Source: Tigriopus japonicus
Taxonomy: Eukaryota; Arthropoda; Copepoda; Harpacticoida; Harpacticidae
Assembly: GCA_010645155.1 (NCBI GenBank)
Contig: CM021320.1
Coordinates: 3,590,745 to 3,654,744, forward strand
Reading direction: 5' to 3'
Length of the DNA: 64,000 nucleotides
Positions within the stretch are counted from its first letter, which is position 1; each line of letters starts with the position of its first letter. Position numbers and translations under genes: made by a program. Below, piece by piece: positions 36,725 through 46,039 of this stretch. The notes beneath the pieces were generated by a model. The model was not told the origin of the DNA and did no database searches. It worked only from the letters and a program-made list of their open reading frames with translations.

Positions 36725-37509
36725 GGATTTCTGTTCCCGTCATTGAACATTCGATATCTACCTTTTGATATAGTCATGAAGATTTTTCAAACGTACATAC
36801 TACCTCTTTATGAATACGCCGTACCGATCTGGATCTCATGCTCAGTATCAAAAAACTTATGGGAAGCAACCAACGCAACCTTCACGAAATTTTTGAAACG
36901 CTACATTGGAGTCCTTTTTTCTTCAAACAATGCCAACATACACTTTCTCACCTTGACCAATACCCTAGAGCAAGGGTGTGCAAACTTATTTAGCAGTGGG
37001 CCAAATTGGCCGGACCGGACCGTTGGCGCTTGCGGGCCACACCATCCAAAACGGCAAATAATTTCTAGTATTTTACAATTTAGTATATACCTATCCTACA
37101 TATGCAAAATCGAGACATGACAATGACAGATCCTCTCGCGGACCACACGAAATCAGCTCCCTGGCCACATTTGGCCCGCGGGCCAGGGTTTGCACACCCC
37201 TGCCCTAGAGGATTGGCTACAACATACCGCTGTGAACCGGGTGTCGACGGTCAAGGTTGGCCTGACCTTATCCCTCTGATACCTCCCCACTTTTGGCTTA
37301 GCAAAGTCCTTTTTAACATCCCGACCGACCCAAACTTCAGGAGCTTTAGAGAAATTTTAGTCTCGGATCACTGCTTGAAATGCACACGAAAAGAGTACCA
37401 TTTTAACCCATATTTTACTTGTACTTGCATAATATGTGGATTCAACCTTCACCCTTATCATTCTCAATGTTTCTGTAATACTACTGAACCTGCATTATGT
37501 GTCAAATAA
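36725..37509 (+). pseudogene. Non-LTR retrotransposon ORF2 remnant, interrupted by a MITE
   Basis: Before the insertion the frame reads LPFDIVMKIFQTYILPLYEY, then AVPIWIS, typical of the region just after the reverse-transcriptase core of jockey/CR1-like non-LTR elements. After the 36971-37202 MITE, another frame carries PPHFWLSKVLFNIP and a Cys/His-rich end (CLKC, CTCIICGFNLHPYHSQC) to a stop at 37507-37509. The frame changes, so it is broken beyond the insertion too. The RT catalytic core is absent. The segment before 36725 (repeated AATCCGAATCCGA) is low complexity and not part of it. Confidence 0.6.
36971..37202. mobile_element. hAT MITE with perfect 8-bp target duplication
   Basis: Inverted termini CAAGGGTGTGCAAAC (36971-36985) and GTTTGCACACCCCTG (37188-37202), 14 of 15 matching. 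It is flanked by CCCTAGAG at 36963-36970 and 37203-37210. The 232-bp interior has GGCCACA/GGCCCGCGGGCC motifs. It is inserted in a retrotransposon remnant and is therefore younger than that copy. Confidence 0.92.
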
Positions 37510-37816
37510 TTATCTACAAATTTGATTAAAAAATCAACCAATTTCGGCCTGGGCCGTCAGTCCACTCTTCCTTTTAGAACATATTAGGGTGATCCTACCC
37601 ACGAACCTCTAGAGATATGGACTTTGGTCGGAAGCCAGATTTGATTTTGCCTGACCGAGGGCAGGCCGATCGAAATGGAACTTAAGTGCTGGAATAATTC
37701 CTTAATATAATGAATGAAACGTTTCTTTTCAATCCAAAGGACCATGTAGGAGTTATAAGTGCATGGCTGGTTCAACCATTCATGTACAAATGGTCTAAAA
37801 GTAAATTATACAACTA

Positions 37817-38300
37817 CAGGGTGTCCCGTATTGTCTTTTACACTTTTTTAAACGTTTATAAATGCAATTGAAAGTGCCTACATCGAAAAATTAAAGATTG
37901 ATCGAGGTTCAGTGGATTGCCAGCTTTAATTTGCGGTGCTTACGACAGTTGTACCTTGAAAACAGTGGCCTCTACGCCCAAAAATGTCGGAATTTTGAGA
38001 AAAGATCCACGCGCAGATCGTCGCAGGCGACAGGCCCGCCGCTTCGACGTCACCAGAGCCACCGTCTACAACATGAAGAAGCTGTTCAACGCCACCGGGG
38101 GGCTTCTCCAAGCGTCTCAGTCCAGGTAGGCCTAGAGACGCTCTAGGTAGGCCTCAATCCACCCACACACCAGCCTCCATAGCATTATATATTGCGGTGG
38201 CGCTGGCGGTAGGTGGCGTTGAACATCTTTTCTATTTGAGCACTTTAAATCGCATTTTTGAACGTTTTAAAAAGTGTATAAGACAATACGGGACACCCTG
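37817..38300. mobile_element. Mariner-like element, internally deleted
   Basis: TIRs CAGGGTGTCCCGTATTGTC (37817) and its inverted counterpart GACAATACGGGACACCCTG (to 38300) extend about 33 bp, with TA at 37815-37816 and 38301-38302. Inside, on +, is a short frame containing ADRRRRQARRFDVTRATVYN (about 38010-38070), which looks like the N-terminal helix-turn-helix of a mariner transposase. The catalytic part is missing, so this is a deletion derivative. Confidence 0.8.
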
Positions 38301-38302
38301 TA

Positions 38303-38887
38303 TATTGTGAACTGTGTAGATGACACTCCAAGTTTACTTCTGTTTAAGTTGCTACTCTTGCTCATAATTTTGTCAGTGTTGGGACATATGTAAAAACAAC
38401 TTCTGGGGTCTACTTTTTGGCGAAAGACTTTCCAACCTATGATCATGTAAAGTTGTTTCATACGAACAAAACTTGACTGAAAGTCCATATTGGAACATGT
38501 TTCTAATGGGTAGTTATAGTAAAGAGAGCAAACTTGTCTCAAAATGCATTCCCCAATAATTTATAAGTCCATTGATGCAAGTGCTTAATTGATTCAAACT
38601 CTAAGTACGTAGTCTTTGAATTGACTTTTGAGATGTTAAGACATGTTAAGTGAATCTTAATAATATTTGATGATGCTTAACTTCATGTACTAACACTCCC
38701 ATGAAGATAATTGTTTTATCTCTCCAAAACTGCCATTTCTAAAAGTTGGTTTATTACATGGTAACCTCATAAAAGGTTATTAAGTCTTTGTTTTCTTTAC
38801 CTTACAAACACAAAAAAATATGAAAAAACTTGCTTGGAAAGGTGTTTTGGTCAGTAATTTGAGTACATGTTGAAATGTTTGATTTGA
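38303..38887. other. Intergenic, nothing recognised
   Basis: AT-rich DNA between a mariner derivative and a dispersed repeat. No gene or RNA seen. Confidence 0.35.
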
Positions 38888-39392
38888 ATGGGAGTGATTA
38901 CCATATCATTTTACGGACCTGCTGGCGTTAGCAGTGTAGGCTTGCCAAAAAAATCTCAGTTTTCAAGGGTCAGATTTTCGAAAAATGTTGAATTTATGGG
39001 CAATGGCATGGTTAATATATGTTGAGGAGTATTGCAAAGTAATTTGAAAACAAATGGAGAAATTGGAAGCCTTCAATTAAACAAATTATTTGTTTTTAGG
39101 TTTAGCAGCCCCAGGAACCGATCTCCTCTGGCCATCTTGTTATTCAAAGTCGGGCATTCCTAATTTCAAAGTTTGGAATAGATAAAAGCAACAAAACATA
39201 CTTTTTTGCTAAAACAATGTCAAGAATTGCTATTTTAACTTCAAGTTGTGCAGATAAGTAAGGCATTGTTGCAATGACCAGGCCTAAACCTTCGTTTTAG
39301 TTACCTCCCACACTCATCAGAAACACAGGTCTTCCGAACTTTTTTTCCCGCCAAAAATGATGACGTCATTAGTAATTGCTGCAATTGCGTAT
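38888..39392 (+). repeat. Dispersed ~520-bp repeat, copy 2
   Basis: Begins GGGAGTGATTACCATATCAT and ends near GATGACGTCATTAGTAATTG; same order of landmarks as 7799-8320, with a small deletion around 39175-39190. Confidence 0.8.
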
Positions 39393-39911
39393 CAATCAAA
39401 TTACTTTTCGTTGATTTCAGTCAAATTCCAAAGAAATGTTAGACACAAAGCAGTATTAGTAGCAATTTGATATCAATCAGATTATTTTGCCTAATTTTAG
39501 TCATATTAATAAGAATGCATTTAAACTCTAGACACATTTTCCAATAAATTCATTGTTTGAATTAAACTCATTATTTCTATTTTGCAATTTAGTTCATCCT
39601 CTAACACAACAATTATTTTGACACCATGTGAAGTTCAGAGCTGATTTTTTTGGTTTGAATTGCCCTAACCTTTCATGCCTCTAATGTTAAAGGATAGCAC
39701 TTTCTTCAAAGGATGTAAAAATCACTTACAGCTTTCGGACACTTGAGTATGCTCGTTAAACTTGCTCACAATCAGAAACACATTTGGATATCACAACTTT
39801 AGAAAAAGTCTTAGTTGTGCACATGAAAGAGATCACTTCCTTGAGGTGTTTAGTTACTTATATGATATTTTTCTTCATGGCTTTGCTTTCCATTGGAATC
39901 CAAGAAGCTAT
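39393..39911. other. Intergenic, nothing recognised
   Basis: No gene or RNA seen. Two short related segments (gcaattg/gcaatttgatatcaatca near 39385-39410 and 39461-39485) are weakly repeated. Confidence 0.3.
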
Positions 39912-40577
39912 CCTATTAGGACATGTATAAGGTTGCTTCAAGTGAGCGTTTTAAATCATTCCGCGGGCGGCAAAACAGGGCCGTTGGCTGTGCTGAGCTG
40001 CTCAGCCCATTTTGGCGAATCCAAGTTTTTCCCATTTTAACGTGCATTTGATGATTCTAGGTCCCTGGAAACGATCTTAATTTTACGTTTTGATCCCTCT
40101 GCTTTCACTTGGTTGAAAATATGCCCAATTTGTTTGCTTGAAAATGATACAGAAAAGATTAGATCTTAACAGAAAGAAGCGTTAAAAAATATTACATTTC
40201 TCTATATGTTAAGTATTTTGAAATATTGAAATGATTCTTTGGAACCCACTGAATAAATCCGCATCTTAATATTAGTGTTTGGATCAATGTTAAGTCCTAT
40301 TTTTGCAATAGCACAAGGCCTGCTTACTTGCTTTTAAATCAATCACCCTAATATTATTTTTTGCATATTATTGACCCAATTCCAGCCAAGGTATCCTTAA
40401 GTGAAATACCGATCGTTTCCAAGGACCTAGAATCATCAAATGCTCGTCAAAATGGGAAAAACTTGGACTCGCCAAAATGGGCTGAGCAACTCAGCACAGC
40501 CAACGGCCTTGTTTTGCCGCCCGCGGAATGATTTAAAACGCTCACTTGGAGCAACCTTGTGCATGTCTAATTATACA
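39912..40577. mobile_element. Palindromic element with ~160-bp inverted arms
   Basis: The left arm (about 39912-40077) and right arm (about 40407-40577) are inverted copies. Landmarks are GTGAGCGTTTTAAATCATTC, GGCGGCAAAACAGGGCCGTT and ATTTGATGATTCTAGGTCC on the left and their complements on the right. The spacer is about 330 bp, AT-rich and non-coding. Probably a TIR-type non-autonomous transposon; exact ends and target duplications are uncertain. Confidence 0.65.
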
Positions 40578-41324
40578 CAAGTAAGTGGTATCATGGAAGA
40601 TCAAGTATTGAAGTAACAGCTATTTTCCAAAGAATTAGATGTTCCCAACTTAAGGGGACTTAATAAGTCACTGCTTGGGAAACTAATAAATCAAAAAGTA
40701 TTTCAAATTTAACAACAATTTCAAGCCTCGTGTTTTTCACGCTGGTGGCATTACGTCATGCCACTTAGTTGTTTGATCATTCTGGTCAAAGTTGAAACTT
40801 GTCAAATAGGATGAAAATTGGGGTCAGCACCCTCTCTTTTGAGCTCTGTGGTTTGGGCTAAAGCAAAACAAGTCTCAAAATTTTTATCCCAAAAATGGGC
40901 AATTTTTCATCTCGGGGAAATATTTGGGGTAAATTCTGGGGTAATTAAAGACTTTTATGGGGTATTTTCTAGAAGAAAATCTGGCAACATTGACTACGGC
41001 GTTTTTCAAGGCCGACACTCTCGCTTGTAAAAGTACCACGATTTATTCCAAGATTGCGTGAGTGTATTTATCCTAGAGCAATATTTCACTTCTTAAACAC
41101 TTAACTTAACCTAACCTAACCCAACCTAACCTAACCAAATGTTAACTTCAACTTCATTTATTCCTTTGAAAAATTCATTATACTTATCTGAGTGACGCAA
41201 CCCAAAAAAAGTGCACATTCCGTTTGTAACTCAGAAGGCCGTACCGGCCAAATTGTCAAAGTCGACACTGACACTGACACCGGTGTCGACACCGCACTCG
41301 ACGCCGGCTGTACGTGTGGATGTA
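40578..41324. other. Intergenic with interstitial telomere-like repeat
   Basis: 41108-41137 holds about six AACCT units (CCTAACCTAACCCAACCTAA...), i.e. TTAGG on the other strand, the arthropod telomere unit. 41246-41305 is a GTCGACAC/GACACTGAC-rich low-complexity segment with the palindrome GACACCGGTGTC. No gene seen. Confidence 0.5.
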
Positions 41325-41710
41325 TCGAGTGATTCATAAGAAACGGAACAGGAAACCTTGTCCGGAACTCGAAAATAGTGGATGAAAAAAAATCTATTAA
41401 GCTTAAAAAGATGCGCCAGATATCAACTCTTAGGATACACATGGTTTTATGCCCTTTTTTTCGCCCTAGATTCGATTGGAGCCAAATTTCGGAAGGGAGA
41501 AAATAGTCCGGGCTTACGAACGCTCTGTTTTCAAAAATGTCATTCACGTGAAAAATCGTCGTCGCTTGAATATTAAACTAGATTGAAGTGCCTTTTCTGA
41601 TTCTTCAAGCCAAGAGCTTGGCCATTCGTATCCAATGAGATTCATATATGCCTTTAATCATGAGTTACAGACGATATAATTAGGTGTTCTGTTTCTTTTG
41701 AAACACCCGG
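41325..41710. mobile_element. Tc1/mariner-like MITE, second copy
   Basis: Homologous to 5369-5777. The right end TGAAACACCCGG followed by TA is intact; the left end is decayed (TCGAGTGATTCATAAGAAAC). No coding. Confidence 0.7.
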
Positions 41711-41914
41711 TAGAAATTTTTTCGTTTTTTCGAATAATCACGAAACCATGTATATGTCGGCACAAAAGGCCGGTGTGGAAACTAATGCTGAAATCTGGAA
41801 AAGCCGGTGCCGGCTTCTCGCCCCCCCCATACTTTGCCGTGATGGTGTTTCAAGTAGTTATTTGTTGGTTATGGGACACTGAATCAGGCTAAATAAGACA
41901 CTAATAATGACCTT

Positions 41915-42000
41915 GTAGATTTTTTTAAAACAGTTCCTGATCAACCCACAATTCAAGGGTTGTCCAAGTCTGTTGACACTGACTCGTTGGCAGCAAAAAA
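41915..42000 (+). pseudogene. Short non-LTR retrotransposon C-terminal fragment
   Basis: Reads VDFFKTVPDQPTIQGLSKSV, then DTDSLAA, the same pattern as 34690-34845 but shorter and diverged. Confidence 0.4.
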
Positions 42001-42520
42001 ATGCAACAACAATTTTTTTTCTGACTTCACGAAAAAGCAGGAGAAACAGTTCCAATTGACGACTAGGATTTCAGGAAAGATTGTATTTACATTTGACGAA
42101 ATGGCACATTACAGCAAAGGAAATACATAAAATCAATGACCACTTGTGCGGTTTCAAGCAAAGCACACCAAATCACGCTCATCTCGACATCGTAACAATA
42201 CCCAAAAAAATTCTTCATCATGTGGCTCTTATTGAGAGGGGGTGGGGTGATTTATTTAAATATATTTCTGCTCCATAAGGATGTTCCATCGCTATTTGTG
42301 AATTATCGTTAGTTGATTGTGAACTGATATTTTTTGTGTACGCTTCCATTTCATTTAGTCCACCACAGCACCAGTAAGGATATAGTAACCAAGTATATAC
42401 ACATTTCATATACTTTGCCGGACACATTGAATAAAAGTTCGAAATGATCCTTTGTTCATTTGGTTGCTGAAATGCGATGACAAGCTTTCAAGTCTTTAAG
42501 TTAATAGAATACAGCAGGAT
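42001..42520. other. Intergenic / 3' flank of MVP
   Basis: Part is probably the MVP 3' UTR (minus strand). A reverse AATAAA (TTTATT at about 42250) is one candidate polyadenylation signal. No other gene seen. Confidence 0.35.
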
Positions 42521-45247
42521 TTATGCAGAACTGTCATGTTGTTGGTTGAGATTTATGCCGGAGGTTCCAAGTAAGCCACTGGCCGTATTCAATAAATTGA
42601 TCGGGGTTCTTCCGTCAGTGATCAGGGTGGAGCTCAATCCAAGCGATTGCAGCATCTTGACTTGATGGTCTTGAGGGCCGCTGACCATAGCCTTGATGGT
42701 GTCGGTTCCCAACGCTTGGACCATGAGCTGAAACTTCTCCGTTTCAATTTTAGCCATCAACTCTGCTTTCTCAATGTCAAGGCGGTTCTGTTCGGTTAAA
42801 AATTGGATTTCAGCTTCTCTAGCACCACGCAGACGCTCCAATTCAGATTCAGCTTCAATCTTGGCTGCTTGAGCCCGCAGTCGGGCAGCTTCGACTGCGG
42901 CTTCCGCTTCAATGCGGGCAGATTCAGCCCGAGATGAAGCCTCCGCTTTAGCTTGGCCGGTTGACTCCACTGCGGCGCTCTCAGCTTGCAGTGTGAGAAG
43001 GCTCCTACGGGATTTCTCTGCCTCTGCATCATCGCCGATTTTCTGTCGTTCCAACCGTCCTCGAGCTTCTTGATCAACTCTCTCAGCTTCTCGTTTTGCG
43101 GCAGCCTCCTGAGATTGAGTTGTGATCTCAATTGCCAGAGTCACGGACTTTTGCAGGGAGTCTCTGGTACGTTGATCTACAGGCTCCACACTTCTGATGT
43201 CGATCGAAGTGACGACCAAATTATTAGCCGGAAACCTTAGCTCTTCGTTCGGTTTCATTCCTTCGTCAACGCCAAATACTGCGAGTTTAATGATTCCGGC
43301 AGAGTTCTTGTGAAAGTTGTCGAAACTAACCCCGGAAACTGCTCCTCGAATCCGAGATGCGATTGCTTTACACATGTCGCCAACAAAATCGGGAACGCAA
43401 AATAGTTTAGCTCCTTCTTCTTGGTTGCTTTTGTCTTTGACTTCAAAATGCCAATTGTACGATAGTTGTAATTGCAGACGAGCATGGTCACTCGTTTCAA
43501 CGGTGATGATATCGGTACAAAAGTCCGGGCCCAAGAGGAGAGCCAAAGCTCGAATCAAGTTGGCCTTCTTGGGCTTGCCTCCAGAGATGGAAAGTTGCGT
43601 AAATTCCTCATTAGGTTCCAACATCACCAAGTCGGGTCCGAAAGCGACTCGAGATCTCTTGGATTTGTAGTCATAGATCTGAACGGCTGCGTTGTTGGGA
43701 ACTTGAAACGTGACTACCCGGGTGAGGTCGTCTTCATCCCAATCGCTCTTGGGTTTGGCATCTGCCTTATCGATTTTCCGCTTCTCCTTCTCCGGGTTGA
43801 TCCATTCTCCTCGATCGGCACAAGGGTCTCGGTTTCGGTTCAGCAAGGTCCTCACGATGACCGGCATCTTTTTTGGCCATAGTTCTTCATCTTCCCCCAA
43901 CATATAAGTTTGTCCAATAACTGATCGGACCGATCCGTTTTTCGAGTTTCGAACGTAAATGCCCTCATTTTGATGAAGAGGAATGGCTTCTCTGGTAACT
44001 ACAACTTCAACCTCCACGGGTGGAATATATTCCATGGGTCCTTTTAACATCCATTTGTCACCTGCTTGTCGAGTTACAGGTGGATCTACTGAGGTGTCCA
44101 AAAACTTCTCCAAGGACCTTAAAACGAGACCGCTATCTTCTCCCAAAACGTGAACATCTTGAATTCCATTCTCAAGCTCTTCTCCTGGTTGCAAGAAGAA
44201 GCTTTTCTCTCCCTTGACAAGAACCTTATGTCCCAGTTGAGGTTTTCCATCATTGCCGATGGGATTGACAACAACACAATACTCTCTCTTCGTTAAAGTT
44301 ATGATGTCCACGGTCTGAACGACATGTTCATACACATCCGGAATGAAGGACTCCATATCTTCCAAAGTGACCAAGTATTCTTCTCCGTTTTTCCTCTCCT
44401 TTCCTTTCTGATCCACAAATGATTTCATAGCCATGACATGGACAGCGGTCTTGTCGGTCAGGACGGTTGCCGTACATCTTTCTACAATTTCCTCGAAGGC
44501 TCCCGGCAAATAAGATCCTTGACGGCGAACAAGCCATTCTTCACCCGCAACCCGCTTTTGGTCATGCCGATCGATGGTGTCCCGGAGGGATCTCAACTTC
44601 AAAGCCTCATTGGGTTTGATAATCACAGCCTTTTGTGTCGAAACAACCTCAACCTCTTTCCTTGGAATGTACGTTCCAGGTCCCTCAAAAAGATACTCAT
44701 CTCCGGCTACTCTTGATGTACCACTATCATCGAAGTCTCGCAAGACCCTCAATCTAAGAGCAGTTAAGGCGTGGACGACCGTCAAAGGTTGCACCTTCGA
44801 TTCCAGTTCTTCCCCTGGATACAAAGGAAATGGGTCTTGTTCCAGCCGAACTTCGGTTTCAGCATGAAGAAGCTTCACTTGGCCCAGCCGATCTGTCACA
44901 ACGGATCCATCTACAGCCCGAGCCACCGGATTTTTGATGGTACAATAATGCCGTGGAGGCACCACAACCATCTTGACAGGGGTTTGGAGGACCTTTTCAT
45001 TATCCTTGCGAATGAAGGTTTGAGGTCCAACTTCGACCCGGCTGGTATTGGAGGTTTGATCCAAAACGTGGATGTAGTGGTAGGGTGGAATTCGGAACAG
45101 GGATCCATCACAGTCCGTATCTTTGTCTCGCCCCATCTTGGATCTTGGTTCTGAAAATGGAGATTGTTCCCTATGAGATGTTGAATCGTCCCAACGTGAT
45201 CGACTTGAATTTTGATCCAGATTGCGTTCTCGGTTTCTTTTGCTCAT
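42521..45247 (-). CDS. MVP: Major vault protein
   Basis: A single uninterrupted coding exon of 908 codons from ATG 45247-45245 to TAA 42523-42521 (human MVP is 893 aa). MVP is the main structural protein of the vault, a large hollow cytoplasmic ribonucleoprotein; 78 copies form the shell. Conserved blocks run in order: [13 protein letters not shown] at residues about 50-62; repeated shell modules with [24 protein letters not shown] and [15 protein letters not shown]; the shoulder region with [16 protein letters not shown] and [20 protein letters not shown]; a long Ala/Glu/Arg-rich cap helix ([20 protein letters not shown]); and the cap signature [20 protein letters not shown] near the C-terminus. 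The N-terminus is about 41 residues longer than human MVP, polar and Ser/Arg/Asp rich; an alternative ATG at 45136-45134 (Met38) would give a more usual 871 aa. The C-terminal tail is short. A pyrimidine-rich 3' splice site (TGGACCTTAG) about 35 nt upstream of the ATG suggests a 5' UTR intron. It lies head to head with TEP1. Confidence 0.97.
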   Translation of the reverse strand: MSKRNRERNLDQNSSRSRWDDSTSHREQSPFSEPRSKMGRDKDTDCDGSLFRIPPYHYIHVLDQTSNTSRVEVGPQTFIRKDNEKVLQTPVKMVVVPPRHYCTIKNPVARAVDGSVVTDRLGQVKLLHAETEVRLEQDPFPLYPGEELESKVQPLTVVHALTALRLRVLRDFDDSGTSRVAGDEYLFEGPGTYIPRKEVEVVSTQKAVIIKPNEALKLRSLRDTIDRHDQKRVAGEEWLVRRQGSYLPGAFEEIVERCTATVLTDKTAVHVMAMKSFVDQKGKERKNGEEYLVTLEDMESFIPDVYEHVVQTVDIITLTKREYCVVVNPIGNDGKPQLGHKVLVKGEKSFFLQPGEELENGIQDVHVLGEDSGLVLRSLEKFLDTSVDPPVTRQAGDKWMLKGPMEYIPPVEVEVVVTREAIPLHQNEGIYVRNSKNGSVRSVIGQTYMLGEDEELWPKKMPVIVRTLLNRNRDPCADRGEWINPEKEKRKIDKADAKPKSDWDEDDLTRVVTFQVPNNAAVQIYDYKSKRSRVAFGPDLVMLEPNEEFTQLSISGGKPKKANLIRALALLLGPDFCTDIITVETSDHARLQLQLSYNWHFEVKDKSNQEEGAKLFCVPDFVGDMCKAIASRIRGAVSGVSFDNFHKNSAGIIKLAVFGVDEGMKPNEELRFPANNLVVTSIDIRSVEPVDQRTRDSLQKSVTLAIEITTQSQEAAAKREAERVDQEARGRLERQKIGDDAEAEKSRRSLLTLQAESAAVESTGQAKAEASSRAESARIEAEAAVEAARLRAQAAKIEAESELERLRGAREAEIQFLTEQNRLDIEKAELMAKIETEKFQLMVQALGTDTIKAMVSGPQDHQVKMLQSLGLSSTLITDGRTPINLLNTASGLLGTSGINLNQQHDSSA

Positions 45248-46039
45248 TATAATGTACCAACCTTGTGAAAACGTGTTGTCTAAGGTCCAGAGAAGGAACA
45301 AGTAAATGAGATCCCCAGATATGCAGACTTTTTCAAGCCAAAGATTTCACCAAGTTGCACAATGGTTACTCAGATGTGTGGGCTAACAACGTCCTATTCC
45401 GAAAGAATGACTCAGCCTTCAAGGGATCTGTTATCTTCGTCGTCCAGGGAACCTTATCGATTTGGCCACGTCTTTGGGCAATCATAAAAAAATCACCTGC
45501 TACGGCCCGTTATTGTCCTTAGGTACGCTAATCGATGTTGTGACAATGTGAAGACTGCTTTCCCATTGGCCTGTCCAAGAACCTCCCACAATAATTCTAT
45601 CAGGTTTTCATTCACACACTGTACAACTGAATCACTCTTTCAGTCATGTGTTTATGCGAGAATTTTGCCGAGAAACGTACTATGCTACATGTGGGACTTC
45701 CCGGACTTCCTACACCTACCTGCCTCTGTGAGCCTGCCTCTGTGAGAGAGCACTACAATCTTGCACCATGGTGAACTTGTAGTAAGTTGATAAGCACGTT
45801 TGGTTACACTTACACAGCCTTCTAGGTGGGAACCCATTTCAAGCTCAGCCTTTAGAACTTCGCTCCAAATCAGTGTTCAAACTCCAGTGTTTTCAATGTG
45901 ATGCTACGCATGGTGTTTGCTTTTACGGTTCAAATAAACCCAAGCAGGTAAAGTAGCTAATGTTTTATTATTTGTTAAAAAAAGGTTTAATTGCTAACCG
46001 GAAGAGTATTCATTCTAGTCGTGAGATAGAGAAGTCATC
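45248..46039. promoter_or_regulatory. Shared divergent promoter region of MVP and TEP1
   Basis: 792 bp separate the MVP start codon (minus) and the TEP1 start codon (plus); no other gene fits between them. Seen here: ATTGG (reverse CCAAT) at about 45565; a 14-bp direct repeat TGCCTCTGTGAG at 45721-45747; and, near TEP1, a likely 71-bp 5' UTR intron (45948-46018: AAGCAG|GTAAAG ... TTGCTAAC ... CATTCTAG) with a textbook branch site. No TATA box is obvious. That one promoter drives both vault genes is inferred from the geometry. Confidence 0.6.

Noticed and set aside
43317..45154. Plus-strand ORFs opposite MVP (up to 136 aa)
   Set aside because: Shadows of the MVP coding exon; no family similarity of their own.
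45922..45942. GGTTCAAATAAACC as the B box of a vault RNA
   Set aside because: Lacks the CC at the required spacing (GGTTCRANNCC) and has no T-run right after it; the weaker pair at 45841/45873 has better geometry.
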